Below the pieces are notes generated by a model. The model made no database searches. It had not been told where the DNA came from and worked only from the letters and a program-made list of their open reading frames with translations. A DNA stretch of 64,000 nt from Pegea sp. RAD2-039 (lineage: Eukaryota; Chordata; Thaliacea; Salpida; Salpidae), in the NCBI GenBank assembly GCA_034620365.1, contig JAQGEQ010000270.1:434001-498000 (forward strand), written 5' to 3'. The translations under genes were made by a program, and so were the position numbers. Below, piece by piece: positions 1 to 13,600 of the stretch (position 1 is the first letter of the stretch; each line of letters opens with the position of its first letter).

Positions 1-3000
1 CTCTCATTTCATTAGCAACTGCAGGTGGTGGTGCCTTGATTGGTCTCACTGGAGGTCTAGCTGCTCCTTTAGTGGCCGCAGGAGCAGGTGATCATCGATT
101 GAAAAACTTTTTCATGATTTTAAAAATAAAGTTTTCAATATTTGTTAAAAGTGATTAATTTCAGGCGCGATAATAGGTACAGCCGGAGCAACAGCTCTTG
201 GTTCAGTGGCTGGAGTGGCTGTCATCACATCACTATTTGGTGCTGCTGGTGCAGGTTTAACAGGTTATAAAATGAAGCGTAGAGTTGGAGGGATTGATGA
301 ATTCGAATTTCGACAAATAACTTACTCAAAACAATTGGCTATCACAATTTCTATTTCAGGATGGCTTAGTGATAACACAACTAGTAAGCATTCAATTTTT
401 CAAGTTGCTAATTTTTATCAATTTATTGATGATTACTAAATGTTGGTTAAAATATTTTCCCGATCAATTAGAACAGTCTCTTGCAAGCATTAAATTACAA
501 TGATGCTTTATGATTCAGTTTTTGTTTGTTTTAAGCATGAAATTAGCATTCCACTGAAAGAATTTTGCATTTAATTTAGTAAATCTATTTATGAGTACTT
601 CCAAAGCTTTATCAATTCAAATAAAAAGATGAATAAAGCATTTCTAGTTGTTTGTTTTTTTCAATTTTAGATAACTTCTTTTACCCTTGGAAAAACATGC
701 TTCAATCTAATGAACAGTACACACTTCTGTGGGAGTCTGAACACCTGAAACGCTTGGGAAAAGCTTTTGAATATATATTTGACAGTCTAGTTAGTTTTGC
801 CGCAACAGAAGCTTTGAAATACACAGCACTTGCAGGTTTGAAACTTAAGTAAACAAAAACTTTATAATTTAATTTATAACTTCGAGAAAATACTTAAAAA
901 TTTGACAAACTGTCATTTGCTAGGTCTGATCACTGCAGTTGCTTGGCCGGCGTCACTTTTATCTGTTGCTGGAGTAATTGACAACCCGTGGAGTGTGTGT
1001 CTTCAACGTTCCTCACAAGTATGTAACTTCAATATATCAAAAGTAATTGATGTAAGAAGTAGAAGAATGTTTTAATAATAGATAGGAAGACAATTAGCTG
1101 AAGTACTAATCTCTCAAGAACATGGTAAACGGCCTGTCACCTTAATTGGTTTTAGTTTAGGAGCAAAAGTTATTTTTCATTGTCTTCAGCATCTTGCTAA
1201 AAAGAAAAGTAAATTAAAATATATATTTTTATTTAATTTCAAATATTGACATCAAATCTTGAAAAAATTAGATAAAATTTGCATGATAAATTTTTGATGA
1301 GTTTTTAGCTTGGTGATTTCAACAAAATTTGGAAATATTTTCCTAAAAACAGTTTTTCGTTTTCTGTTAAACTCTCTTTAAAATGTTGTTAAAATAATTA
1401 GAATTTAATTTTCATAATTATATATTAGTAGTTTTAAAATCCAGCAACATAATAAGGAGTTAACAAATATTTGTTTATTAAAATTCTTTCATCTCAAGAT
1501 GTTTTATAAATAGATCATAGCGGGGTGGTAGAAGATGTCTTTCTTATTGGTGCCCCTGTTTCAGGTAAACCTTCAGAATGGGAAAATCTATCATCAGTAG
1601 TTGCGGGTCATATTACCAATGCATACTGCAGGTATCTACAAGTTTAATCAGTGACACCTTATACCTTCTCAGCAATTTGTTGTTTATTAAAACTTCTGAA
1701 AATTGAGAATATTGCTTTTAAAAGTATTATAAAAATTAATTGGTTTTATAGAAAAGACTGGCTACTCCAGTTTCTATATCGAACTAGTAGTGGCCAGCAG
1801 ACTATAGCCGGCTTGCAGCCAATTAAATGGGAAAATAGAAGAATGATAAATATCGATTTATCATCTGTGGTAACAGGTCACTTTGATTATGTGAAAAATA
1901 TGGACACAGTTTTGTCTGCTGTAGGTGTCAGGTTAGTTTTATATCATCGAGGTTTTTTGCTAAACTATTTATTTGACTTTAGATAAATTATTAATATTGA
2001 ATTTTTTGGTATTTAGATTTTTTTAAGAATTGTATTTTAATACTTGAAGTTATAGTTGATATTTACAGATAGCTAAATGATTTTGATGTTCATGTTTATT
2101 CAACGCATTACTGCAAATAATAAGTTGAACAGCTCTTATAGCGAACACAGAAAAATATAATCGTTAAAAAGTCACTGAAACCACATTTCAACTTGAGTAG
2201 TGTTGAGAAAAAATAGGAGTTTTGCAAAGGTTGATAAGAAAATGGAGAAACTGGCAATATTATATATGATTTGTCAACAAATTGAACTAAAATATACTTT
2301 ATTTATAAAAGTGGTAAGAGAAGAATTCAATCTAGCTATTAAAAAAGCTCTTAGTCCACTGGAAGTGACGAGTTTCTTCTTTGCAACCTTTAAAGAAATC
2401 ATTAAATTTAAAAACCCTTGGAGATTAAGATATTTTTTTATTGGATAATTACTTTTGGTTATTGTTTCCATTGTTTTCAGATTATTAGATGAAATTCTTT
2501 TAAGGTTTATACAAGTATCTAAACTACATCAGCTGAAAAGTAGCCTTTGCATATTTTGATTTCACTTTTCGCTTCATTGATGCATTATTGATTTTTACAT
2601 TTCTTTTTTGCTTTCAAAATTCTTCTTTGATGAATCCAAATGTTCTGATAGCTTTCAGACTTATAATAACATTCATACCAAATCTTAACCATCTTTAGTG
2701 GGTCCTCTCTGACATTTTAAGTTGAAAATCAGATTATTTTCTGTTATTGAAGTATTTTCAAGCTAAGAACTGTTTCTATTTTTGGAAGCAAAGTTTTTTA
2801 ACCCAGATAACTTTCTGCGTGTTCGTCTTGTTGCAGTATTATTACTCTCAGCTTTAGAATGAGTTTTTTTGGCCTGCTTCGGCTGAGAACGACCATGTAT
2901 ATATATATGCCAGAGCAGAAGTTATGAAGATCCAGTTGTTGCCCATGTAGCAGGAGACCATTCTCCACGCCAGCCAGGTAACAGAACATTGACGCAACTA

Positions 3001-3420
3001 CACCTATCTGGCGTTGTAGTAGCTGCCAGAACGGCGCTGAGTACAGTCTTTAGATTCGGAGTTTTACATCTCCTAGAAGTGTTGACATTAACCAGACTCA
3101 CAAGACCCTTCTACCCGGGTTGTAGACTTTTCCTTGTTGCAAATATGTGTCCACCTTCTCAACGAATCCAAAGAAAACCTCAACCTTGGCGGACAAGTCA
3201 CTATTTTTTAGCTTTGTGGCTCATCACGATAATTAGATGTAGGCTTCTCGAAAATATTTATTTGTAAAATATTTGTTAAGTTTGATAAAATGTACAAAAT
3301 TGTCAAAGAATTTTTGTTTTAAGGACTCGTGATATGTTTCGAAGTACTTCAAAGGACCATCCTCAAAAGGTAAAAGAGACTACATCTTCAAATAAAGAAG
3401 ATGTAAAAGAAGATCGTTAA
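1..3420 (+). CDS. TMCO4: TMCO4-like DUF726 membrane protein, 3' part (partial)
   Basis: The last eight exons of a TMCO4 orthologue, cut by the window start: 1-87 (frame from base 3), 165-383, 671-835, 924-1018, 1082-1208, 1514-1631, 1752-1931 and 3324-3420, stop TAA at 3418-3420. All introns are GT-AG and phases join without a break, giving about 361 visible residues. The first two exons encode a Gly/Ala-rich hydrophobic stretch typical of the TMCO4 membrane region. Exon 1082-1208 carries GFSLGAKV, the GxSxG nucleophile-elbow motif of the alpha/beta-hydrolase-like DUF726 domain. Later exons read GAPV, GHITNAYCR, DWLLQFLYRTSS and AGLQPI, all as in animal TMCO4. The short charged C-terminus is poorly conserved. 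Its biochemical role is not established even in mammals. The last intron (1932-3323) carries a SINE. The gene converges on NAE1. Confidence 0.92.
2805..3155 (-). mobile_element. SINE copy, family 1, inside last TMCO4 intron
   Basis: This stretch lies in the last TMCO4 intron. Read on the minus strand it matches the element at 10135-10515: both share the ACAAGGAAAA, ACCCGGGTAGAAGG and ACACTTCTAGGAG landmarks in the same order, and a later ATCTTCATAACTTCTG-type block. The tRNA-like head is missing or degraded here. A 92-codon open frame across it has no homology and is a by-product of the somewhat higher GC of the repeat. Confidence 0.65.
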
Positions 3421-4721
3421 ATCTGATTTTTTTATTTTCTAAATATTCTAAGTGCTTTTAATGACATTTGTGATAATACGTATCTGTCTCATATTTTTTC
3501 TTCATTGTGCTTTTCAATTTATTGATAGAGTAATGCCTTAAGTTATAATCTTATTTATAATTTTCCAGATACTTTTTGATTTTTACGATTTAAAAAGTCA
3601 CAGTTTATTTTCACTTATAAAAATTTTAATGAATTATTACAGTTTAGAATTTATATACCTTTTAAACTTTTTATTATTCTATACTATTTGGATTTTGAGT
3701 ATTTTATTTTCATATAAAACATTTAGGTTTTGATAATTATTACCAAAGCTGATATAATTGAAATAATTAATTTGCAAATTAACTTGATTTCAAAAATTAA
3801 ATATTTTGTGAGTTTGAAATGGATCTTATATTCAGTTTTCTTAAAACTAAAATATTTAGATTAAAAGGTAGAAAGCTATTCAGGAAAAGATGGTGAAAAA
3901 TGAAAATAATTTAAAACTCAGAGTATCTTTGATTATTTTCAAAGTTCTCATTACAAATTTGAAGAATTTGTTTGCTAGTTTTATAGAAAACTTCATTAGC
4001 ATTTATTTTTTTGTTAATATAAGAATTCAAGCTTTCTCCTGTCAAAATATTGAAGTAATGAACAGATTCACTAACTTCTGTTTTTTTTTACTTCAAAGTC
4101 AATGTAGCTAATATATTAAAAGTTTATTTTTACTTTAAAAATTCTATAAATTTGATCCATTACTTATTCAAGTGTTTACCTTGAAACTGATAATCTTTAT
4201 ATAGTAAGTGTGAAAAACTGGCTATCAAAACTTTCAAAATAGTAAACCCATTTGTCTGAAGGTTAAATAGTTTATTTATTATAAAATGCAAGGTTTGTGG
4301 GTGATGACAACCTTATTTGAACATCATGTGGATAAGAGATTTAAACGTGAACTGACTTCGATTGTTATATCGCAGAAGTATTTTAAAACTTTTTTATATT
4401 GGTTGAAAAGAGAAACTGTTGATGATATTTTGAGATTTTTCTGAAGATTCTCTATAAGCTTGTCAATTTAAATCTTAGTAAATGATTGAAAGTTATTTGT
4501 CTGTCAAATAATTTAAATTAGGATTAAAACAAATATATTAAAACATTGTCTTTTACCTAATAGCAGGTTTGGTTCGTAATATTCACAGAGATAAAATTGA
4601 CTTAAAATAACATTAACCAAAAAAACGTGAATTTTAAAAACAATCATGTAAATAAGCAACTGATTCACAAATAAATGAATAAAACAATTTCCACAAAAGA
4701 TATATGGAGTAGAAAAGAACT
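3421..4721. other. Convergent 3' intergenic region, TMCO4 to NAE1
   Basis: AT-rich DNA between two tail-to-tail genes. It should hold the 3' UTRs of both, but I see no conserved coding potential, no RNA gene and no recognisable repeat. Confidence 0.6.
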
Positions 4722-4727
4722 TTTATT
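4722..4727 (-). other. Poly(A) signal of NAE1
   Basis: AATAAA on the minus strand, about 45 bases past the NAE1 stop codon. It is the first canonical signal downstream and so the likely 3' end. Confidence 0.6.
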
Positions 4728-4773
4728 AAGTTTTTAACATCGATAATATAAAAATGTTGCCAAACAGCATCTT

Positions 4774-7700
4774 TTAAACCTTAAATGTTGTTGAAGAAGC
4801 TGTTATACCGTTGTAAATAAATGCATTTGATAATGGAACGTATTGCCGCGTGATTAATTTGATTATTTCTTGTGAAGCAACCCCGCCTAAATATGCAGCA
4901 ACTGAATGAAGTTCATGAGAAGCATATCTACAAATTTCATGACAATAGTTGTTTAAAACAGCGTCCACAACACCAGGTACGCCCCAGGAAACTGTAAGGT
5001 CATCCAAGCAAGCCTGAAAGATCGTATTGTAGAAATTTGATTGCTTGAAAGTTAAACTGACTTTGAATTGAGCTAAGTCTGCTTCAACTGCAGGGAATCG
5101 GTTGAACTGTTGGCGAAAACGTTGTGAAGCTCGTAGAGTCACATACCAAATGATATCGCTATTTCCAGGATCATCGCATTTTAAGCAATTCAATACTTGA
5201 TCACATGGAACATTTGCATACTCTTCTTGTAGTGAAGATGAACTGAAAATGTACATCAATTAAGTTTTTTTCAAATTATAAGATCAGAAATAATGTAGCT
5301 TACGTAATGTACTTGAGATAATGAGCATTTTGACAAAATCTTTTCAAATAAGCTTCAGGTATTTTAACATCTACTACTTTTAATTCAGCGCAAATGTGAC
5401 AAACCAAATCAGACATTTCATTAATATCTCTTGTAGCTTTACCACGATAAACATTTTGAAGTTCAATATAACTATTTGAATCAGCAAACATATCTGGCAA
5501 TGAGTCATTTAGAGGAAGAGTTCCATTTTTGTCTAAGAAACGCTTTAAAGCTTGACATAAAATCCAAAAAAGCTCACTACTACCATCTAGTGTTAAACAT
5601 TTCGGATGGTTTAAAATTTCATAAACATCAGATGAGATAGCTCTATCTACTAACGATATATTAACTTGTTTGCTGGCTTCAATAAAATTTTCTTCGTCTT
5701 CATAAAGACCTTTGTCATTCTTTATTCGCTGAGTCATAACAAACTCTCCAAACTTCTTTTTTTCTTTATAAGTTTTTGGTAAATGGGAATTTTCTGCTTT
5801 CCATTTTTCAATACATTTAAGCAATACAACCACATAAGGAAGATGCGAGTGTTCCTTCTTAGACATCGAGTCTAGATCAATCTTTTTGACATGATCTAAA
5901 AGCTCCGGAAATGGATTAGTTAATCTTAAATCAGGATGTAAATTATCTGGATGTGATTCGATTATTGTCACATCTTTAAAAACCAGCCGCAAATAACCTA
6001 TAAGTAAAGTAGTAAGTAGAAAAAATGATCAATAACTCGAATTACTAACCTATAAACCCATAACTAATACATAATACTAAAGGTATTTGATGCTGCCAAA
6101 GAAATGAGCTAATCTCCATCAAATCATCTTCTTTTAAATCACAAGCTATGACTAATGAAAATTTCAAAAAAAAGTCAGCATTTTTTTCAAGCAGTTTGAG
6201 AGGACATTCTTCCATAAATTCTCCTTTTACATCTGGATTTAATTCATTCAATAGACTTGTAGCAACCTACAAAATACAAGAATTGAGGGTAAAGTTGTTT
6301 TTTAAAAAAATTTCAGCAAAGAATGGCTTAATTAGGTTTTAATTTAAATCATGATTTTAAAAGCATTTTATGAGTTGAATTACATCAATTAGATTTGATT
6401 TTCTCAAATTTCAGAGACTGTGAATAGTGTCAGAAAGCTATTTGTATAATAAGTGTTCACTAATTAATGATTTCGTTATCTTTTATGTAACTTCTTGAAC
6501 TTTTAGTTAACATATACAAATGTAAACAAAGTGAAAGAATCATTCAAAATAGTTAAAACAGATGTTTTTCATTAATACTACTAAATAATCCAAGTATAAA
6601 GATACACTCCAAGTAACTTTATTACTAATATTTAAAGCTAAGGCACTATAAAAACATCTACGTGCACTTAAATTTGATTATTTGGAAAAATAAAACTTCT
6701 AATGGTAAAAAGTTATTAATAATATCATCATTCTATATTAAAACAAGCAAGTAATTACACACAAAGTGCAAGATTTAATAAAACATGTCATAGCTTCAGT
6801 AAACATAAATATTAATTTTAGTAAAATAGTAATAGCCAGCTTCAGTCAATCACTACCATGCTGGATGCGCCTAAGTGTTGTCAAAGTGAACTACAAAAGG
6901 ACTTACAAGATTTTTAGAATTTAGTAAAATGAAAACGCAGAAGTTTAATATCAATTTATTAAAATCTTCATTACTAAATACCTATGGGAATGTAATGCAA
7001 AGTCAAGCTTTTTATTACTTATTCAGCTTCTATCTTCTTTAGAGCCTACTAACCTATGGCTTGAATCCAAATAACTAAAGTTGGCTACAAACTAATGGTC
7101 CACCCGTCAATAAATAACCTTCAAGCTCTAACCTAACATCAGCTGACTTTTTACACGTAAACTATTTGTTCAAAATTGGTTAAACTACAACAAAATTCTC
7201 CAATCTTTTAAAACCAGAAGTATTTAGAGACTGTTAAAACTTTTCACAATAGCATCCATTCTAAGCTATAGTTCAACTCTTTCATATGCAACCTTCATTT
7301 TGAACAGATATTATTAACCTTGAATTCGTTCAAAGGTCGTTTACTAGAAAAGCTTTCCTTTATACCCTCTTGTCACATAAAGTCCTTCTCTATTAACTTA
7401 ATGCAAAACTCTTGAAATATCGACGCCCTTTCTCTGACCACCTACTACTATTTAGAATCATTAAAGTTTCTTTCATTTAAACTTAAGTGATTTCTTTGAA
7501 GATTACAATCCATCATGTATCCTCAGAGATTCGTCGTTAAAAATTGATCTATCTTCTTTTGGACTCCATCAAAATCTTTAATCTTTTTTTAAATAGTTTT
7601 AAAAATATAATTTTAGTAATTTTATTAAGTGATTTAAAATGCTGCCAGTTTTCCAACTTTTTGTTATTTTGTATTTTTGATTCATAAGCTATTCAAATTG

Positions 7701-8413
7701 AAGTATGCCAAACTGTGATATTTAAGACCTTTTCACTATCATTCTCCAGTCATAAAGTTTTTTTCCACTATAAGAACTGTGCAACTTGCCATCTTTAGCC
7801 ATGAGTTGAATAAAATATTTAAATAAAAATATATTTTCATAATATAAGGTTAAACTTTATGAAGATGATTTCAACTTTTGATTTAGTAAAAATATTATAA
7901 AATACAATTTTAGATATATTTGCATTTTATAAAACATAATTTACTTGAGCTTTAGATGATCCAATCGAATCTGAGTTTATAAAAAAGTTATTGCCCACAT
8001 TTTCTGCACTCACTAAAGTATTATCAATGATACAAAAAGCTCCAATTCCTAATTAGAAAAAGATAACAATTTAAAATCAATTTTTTTTAACATATTGTTA
8101 ATATATATATAAGCATCATAAATAAAATTTTGGTGCAAAATTTAATTTAAAGTTATTTAATTTGAGTGTAAAATAACTAGAAATTTATTTTACTATATAG
8201 AAATAGTTTATCAAAATTATTAAACTTCATGTAATGAGATCAAATTATGAGTGAAAAAAGTATTTCTAAACCTGGGAGTATCAAATTTTTTAATATTTCA
8301 GTTCCTGAAGCAGTTACATTTAGCAAACATACACTAGACTTTTCCAAGTCACATTGTCCATGATTACCCCAAAGGCGTAACTGTCTATCATATTTTTGTT
8401 CTCTTCCATCCAT
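4774..8413 (-). CDS. NAE1: NEDD8-activating enzyme E1 regulatory subunit (APPBP1/ULA1)
   Basis: Complete five-exon gene, read downward: 8413-8272, 8048-7945, 6266-6050, 5997-5304 and 5242-4774. Phases agree and the product is 541 residues (human 534). NAE1 pairs with UBA3 to adenylate NEDD8 and pass it to UBC12 for cullin neddylation; the NAE1 half carries no catalytic cysteine. Visible family blocks are [12 protein letters not shown] at the N-terminus, [17 protein letters not shown] (ThiF/MoeB-type fold), [67 protein letters not shown], and a C-terminal [20 protein letters not shown]. The ATG at 8413 is chosen because it lies seven residues before the conserved QLRLWG block. Intron 2 (6267-7944) is the longest and holds nothing recognisable. 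Confidence 0.95.
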
Positions 8414-10134
8414 TGCAAAATATTTATTTTTGTAGATTACAAAACAGCTAAGAAATATAAAATGACTAAATTGATATCAATATAGATACACTATTGACAT
8501 AAGTATACTACATTCATACTAACAAAAATTGAAGCATAAATAAATTATTTGTAAAATATGAAAAAAAACTTATAAGTATTTTAGATGTAACTCCAAAAAA
8601 TTTTACAACAAATCTTACTTGAAAATAATAATCTTTTTTAATGTGACTTTTTAAACTTTGTTTGGTCTTTTGACAAAATAAACTAGAGAATAGTAAATAT
8701 TTGAAAAAAAATAATCTTACAAAGCAAAAATAACACGTAAGCAATACATAAGTTATTGATAAATAAAAAATACTTTGTTAAAACTCAAAATACTGATATA
8801 ATTTTGTAGACAAATAATGTTAAGCTTTGATATTACTTAAAAACAAATTTTTATACCCAATAAAATAGTTTGAATAAAATTTTGTTTTAAATAATTTTTA
8901 AAAAATCGCTACTAAAACATCAGGATACAAAAGACACACTTTAAACTAATTAACTAAATAAATTAAATACCTATTATTATAAAAAACAAGTGTAATACTA
9001 CTAATTTGGCTTTTATTGTACTTGTATTATAATACTCAAATCAACAATTTGTAAAATTATTGTTACTGTTCTGTGTCAATAGCACCTGGCAGATAAAAAC
9101 TAATAATTTATAAAACTAAAGAAAACAAATAAGTCAAATATTCCCGATTTTATTTATCATTTTATTTTGAGTTATTAAAAGAAGAGACCGAAGATAGTTT
9201 TCAAATGTGTGATAGAACTGAAAAGATACATAACAACGATAAAATATTGAAATGCTTGCAGTAATTGTATTTATCATTTGTCAAAGCAGTATTTTTCAAT
9301 CTATAGGTCGTAATCTTGACAGATACCGTGAAGTTTCAATTCAGCAGAATAGGTAAAAAATTTTATCATTGAATAAGCTAGTAATTTTGTCTTTTATAAA
9401 TTATTTACTGAATCACATTAGTTTTATTTTGTATAACAGTAAATAAATTGTTCAGTTTAATTACTAAAATAAACAACAACTGCAAAATTACAGTTGCTCA
9501 TGAAATAACTAACAAACTTCGGTATATTTTTATTTTAGACTGATGTTTATGCATAAATTTTTACTTTACTATATTTGATAAAAATCGTACTTATTTATTG
9601 AGGCTAAAGCTAAATTTTATCCAGTCTTTAAATGCAACTAAATCACAAATTTTTAATAAATGTCGTTTATATAAAATTATCTATTTAAGTTTTTATCCTT
9701 TGAAACTTTACAACAATTAAAATAGGCTTACTGAATTTTTTCGATAGATATATTAAGTACTTAATGATTGATGGGTAAAAAATTACAAAGCAAAGCTGCC
9801 TTTAACTATTTTGTGCATAAAATATAGAGTTTACTTTTTATGTAGGTTTAAATTTGTGTTAAAAATATTTCAAAACGCAAGTTACATAAATCTTTACGTT
9901 TTTTTTATCAATTTTATTTCATGTGTATAGTTCTATACGGATAGTTTTAATAAAAGTACATTAACTAGCCAGTTTCTAATAAACATCATAATGCTCTGTA
10001 TTAAGCTATCCGCTTCTAAATTTAAGCTAACAGAAGCAGCATTCAAAATCGGCTATTGAATATCTTTAATTTTCTTTATTTGTTCGTTGAAAGTACTGAA
10101 AACATGGAGCTTTTTACTGTATGTAAAGTTAAGG
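8414..10134. other. Intergenic, NAE1 upstream region
   Basis: AT-rich spacer between the NAE1 start codon and the first SINE. It must contain the NAE1 promoter, but I see no distinctive motif, coding homology or repeat. Confidence 0.5.
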
Positions 10135-10515
10135 GTCAGTCTCCGTAATACAGCGGTTATCACGCTTGCCTAGCACGTGGAAGGTCTCGGTCTTGCACCC
10201 GGGCAGATATTTGCTACAAGGAAAAATTAAGAAACCCGGGTAGAAGGGCCCTGTCAGTCTAGTATAATAACAACACTTCTAGGAGACGCAAATCTTCAAA
10301 TTTTAAGCCGAAGATGAAGTCTTGTAGGGAGTTCATTATTGTACTCAATGTCATTCCGGTAGCTCCTGTGGTGTTAGATAGATGTAGCTAAATCAGTCGT
10401 ATTTCGCTGTGTACCTTACTGGCGTAGAGAGTGGAATTCTGCTGCGTGGGCAGCAACTACATATCCATAATTTCTACCCTGGCTTAAAGCATGTCCGTCT
10501 TGGACCAAAATAGAC
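10135..10515 (+). mobile_element. SINE copy, family 1, with tRNA-Val-like head
   Basis: The first 70 bases resemble a tRNA-Val gene on the plus strand: CTCCGTAATACAGCGG, then GGTTATCACGCTTGCCTAG, then GGTCTCGGTCTTGCACCCG. These correspond to the D arm with an A-box-like motif, the anticodon arm, and a damaged T arm with a degraded B box. A body follows that is shared with the copies at 2805-3155, 21215-21560 and 33255-33612. The anticodon-loop and B-box mismatches rule out a functional tRNA. It lies just downstream of the 3' end of array gene A. Confidence 0.75.
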
Positions 10516-10564
10516 CATATAATAATATAATACTGAAAATTTACCGTCAGAAGAAGAAAAACAT

Positions 10565-10570
10565 TTTATT
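10565..10570 (-). other. Poly(A) signal of array gene A
   Basis: AATAAA on the minus strand 46 bases past the gene A stop codon. Confidence 0.6.
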
Positions 10571-10615
10571 AAAACTCGCTACATTTGAAAACAGTTATTA
10601 AAATTTGTTTTCTTT

Positions 10616-13600
10616 TTATATTTCTCCTCTATACTTAAAAAGTATAAGATCCATTAATTCGAGTAAAAAATTAGAATAATTGATTTGATCACATGAACCA
10701 TCCACAATCAAGGCACCAACAACAACATCATTTCTTAAACTGTTTTGTTCTCCAAGCGGGTACATTAAAGGTTTTTTTTGCAAGTGCATGCCGTTTTCAG
10801 TTTTTTGTGACGAGTTATCAGCTATAGCAAGCGATGTTTGTGTTGTCGATGTACTACCACCATGGGCATATGTGCTAATCGTATACCCGTCTCTCAGCCC
10901 TTCCTACAAACAAATATTTGTAAAAAGTTATTCTCAAATATTTTTATTGTAAGAAAAAGCTTAAACGTTCGGTAAGTATTTTAATATACATAAGAATATA
11001 TACAATTTGGTATTAAGTAAAGATGAAATGGTATTTTTCAAAGCTACAGTAGCCGCTAAATAATGATTTGAATATTTATTCATTTATTAAGTCAACTTTA
11101 CAAATATTTATTAATTGGCACAATAGGCGTATTATGCTAAAGTTACGTTTTTATTGACTGATTTTTCTACTAAAAATCTACTAATATTAACAAAAATTAT
11201 TATTTACAAAATCATAACCCATCAAATAAAGTATTTCTGTTACCTCCTCTACAAAACCTTGATCAGAATATTCCCAACCGATAGCTCTACAAATTATTCT
11301 TGAGTGTAGACGACGCCTTTGATTACTATAAGGTGGAGTTCTATCAGTCATCATTTCTACTATCTATCAAATAATGGTAAATAAAGAAAATTAGAGTCAG
11401 ACATCGTTACTTTCTCGTGACCAATTGGGTGTGTAGCTGGATTGCGTTCATTCTAAAAAACAAAAATTTATGTTATAAGCCAATAAATCAACTGATTATG
11501 CAATAAAATAAAACATGTTTTATGTCAAAGATTTTTACTTATATTGCAGTATAAGTATCTTATTACAAAAAAACTTTTATTAGTTTCGTAATCCTGAGAA
11601 AATCCTTTGATGTGCATTGTAATTTTTAAGAAAAAAATTTATTTAATCAACTGAATACCATTATGAAGATTAAGTAAAATCAGAAAAAAGTTACATCAAA
11701 AAACACCTTAAAAACGTTTATTCACAAGTTTAGAACTTTTAATTTTTTTTTTAAACTGAGCTTTAAGATATTAGTTCACAAAATATAAAATTGTGCCAAA
11801 AATAGTTTTAAGTTTTTAGTAATTTAACCAAATCTTAGCAATTGAACTTGCTTGTATTAATTTACAATTTCACAAAGATTGTCTTCTTCAGCTACAGAAA
11901 TTAGCTATGGAGAATTATAAGCGATCAAATCAATTTTATAATTAGTTTTAAAATACCAACTCTGTTTACTCTATTGTACCAGAACTGTTGACCCAATTAA
12001 AAATGTGATTGATGGCTTAACTTTTTGAGAAATAGTAGATTAAAAAATGACAAATATATAAAACAAAATATAAAATAACTAAAAACTAATAATTACTAAT
12101 AGGCAGTTTGCAATAATGTTTCCATATTTTATAAGATCATCAAGGGTTGATCTAAGTCCATAGCTAGCTTCAAACCAAACTGGGTTCGTAAAAAAGGATC
12201 TTGCGCCATGCTGTACATTTTCTAAAAGTGAATAGGTTCTGAATAAAATTAAAAGTAATTTGTAAATAATGTTGCTTTGTAAATCTCCTATTTGCCAACT
12301 AATGTTTATCGATTTCCTCGATGATTGTTATTTTGCTCTTATACAAGCGATGTAACTATTTTTTATTATATATATTCGAAGAAAACATTATTTGACTTAG
12401 CTACTAACCATTAATTAACTTCACGATATGCAATAAATAAATTCACTTGCATTACCTTAATCTATCTAAATATAAACCTTCTTTGTAGTCAAAATCAGTA
12501 TCATATAAACCCATTTTAGCCAACTCGTCTCGCAAGTCTTCCACAAAACTTCGTCCGGTACGTTTTTCATACATAAGTGCGAGTAGTTGGTATGCATAGT
12601 TTGAGTAATTAATACCTTTCAATAAAATCAATAATATTAGTATTTTTTACAAATACAAGCCTTAATTTCATACAGGAACATGGCATAAGATCGTTATCGC
12701 TTTCATAATATATTTATTGCTATTAAATGATTATAGAGCTTGAAAAATTTTAGTTGAAAGATTGACATAGCTAACAATATATCAAAAAATACTAAATTTC
12801 GAAATTTCTAACCGTCTGTTCGAGGAATGTCTGCACATTTAATGTGTTCAATCGATTTTTTTAAATCTCCTTCATCATAATTTGTAAACAAATTAACTAA
12901 TCTAAATTGGAAATATTTATGCTTCGTATTAACTGAATTTCCTTTTATACCAGTTATATGATGGAAAAGTTCTCGAAGGGTGTGTTTGCACTTTAAAAAT
13001 TGTAATGAAGTAAAATTATACATAAAGTTAATTTGTTAGCCTTTTAGTATAGTATGGAACGAACAAAATCTAAATTTGGAGCTACAATTTCTCTACTTTT
13101 ATGCAATTTCTAATAAATATCTGACGCTAGTTCCATTCTTTTGGAAGCTACTAAACAAATCTAAGATAATCAAACAATTAAAAAAGTATTTTTTTACTTT
13201 TTGTCCATCTGTCTCTCCCTGTACAAAATGTTCTGGCCAAATATCAGGAGTTAATATATCCTCCACATAAGAGTCTAATGTTATTCTTGAAAACTCATCA
13301 CTTTCACTAGTAAATTCTTCATCACTTTCGCTAGCAGATTCTTCATCACTTTCACTGAAGCGTTGTCTTTTATGAGGTAGACTATTTTCACTTTCACTTT
13401 CACTTAGTGCTTCTTCTTTTTCAATAAGCTTCATAATCATAAGGGCTGTGAACGTTTTAGTGATACTTCCAATTGCACCAGCCATATCTTCTTTTGCAGG
13501 TCTTAAGGTTTCTCTATCTTGATATTTGAATGCTGGATTCAAAGTTGATATAGTTATACTAATTGCAAATATCAGAGATTTGCTTGCATATCTTAAATGG

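Noticed and set aside
2200-2471. Open frames on both strands in the last TMCO4 intron
   Set aside because: They overlap each other, have no homology and lie within an intron confirmed by the final exon join.
2989-3267. 92-codon open frame in the last TMCO4 intron
   Set aside because: It lies across a SINE copy and reads antisense to its conserved blocks, with no homology.
10135-10205. Functional tRNA-Val gene
   Set aside because: The anticodon loop and T arm carry mismatches, the B box is damaged, and the sequence continues into a repeated SINE body.
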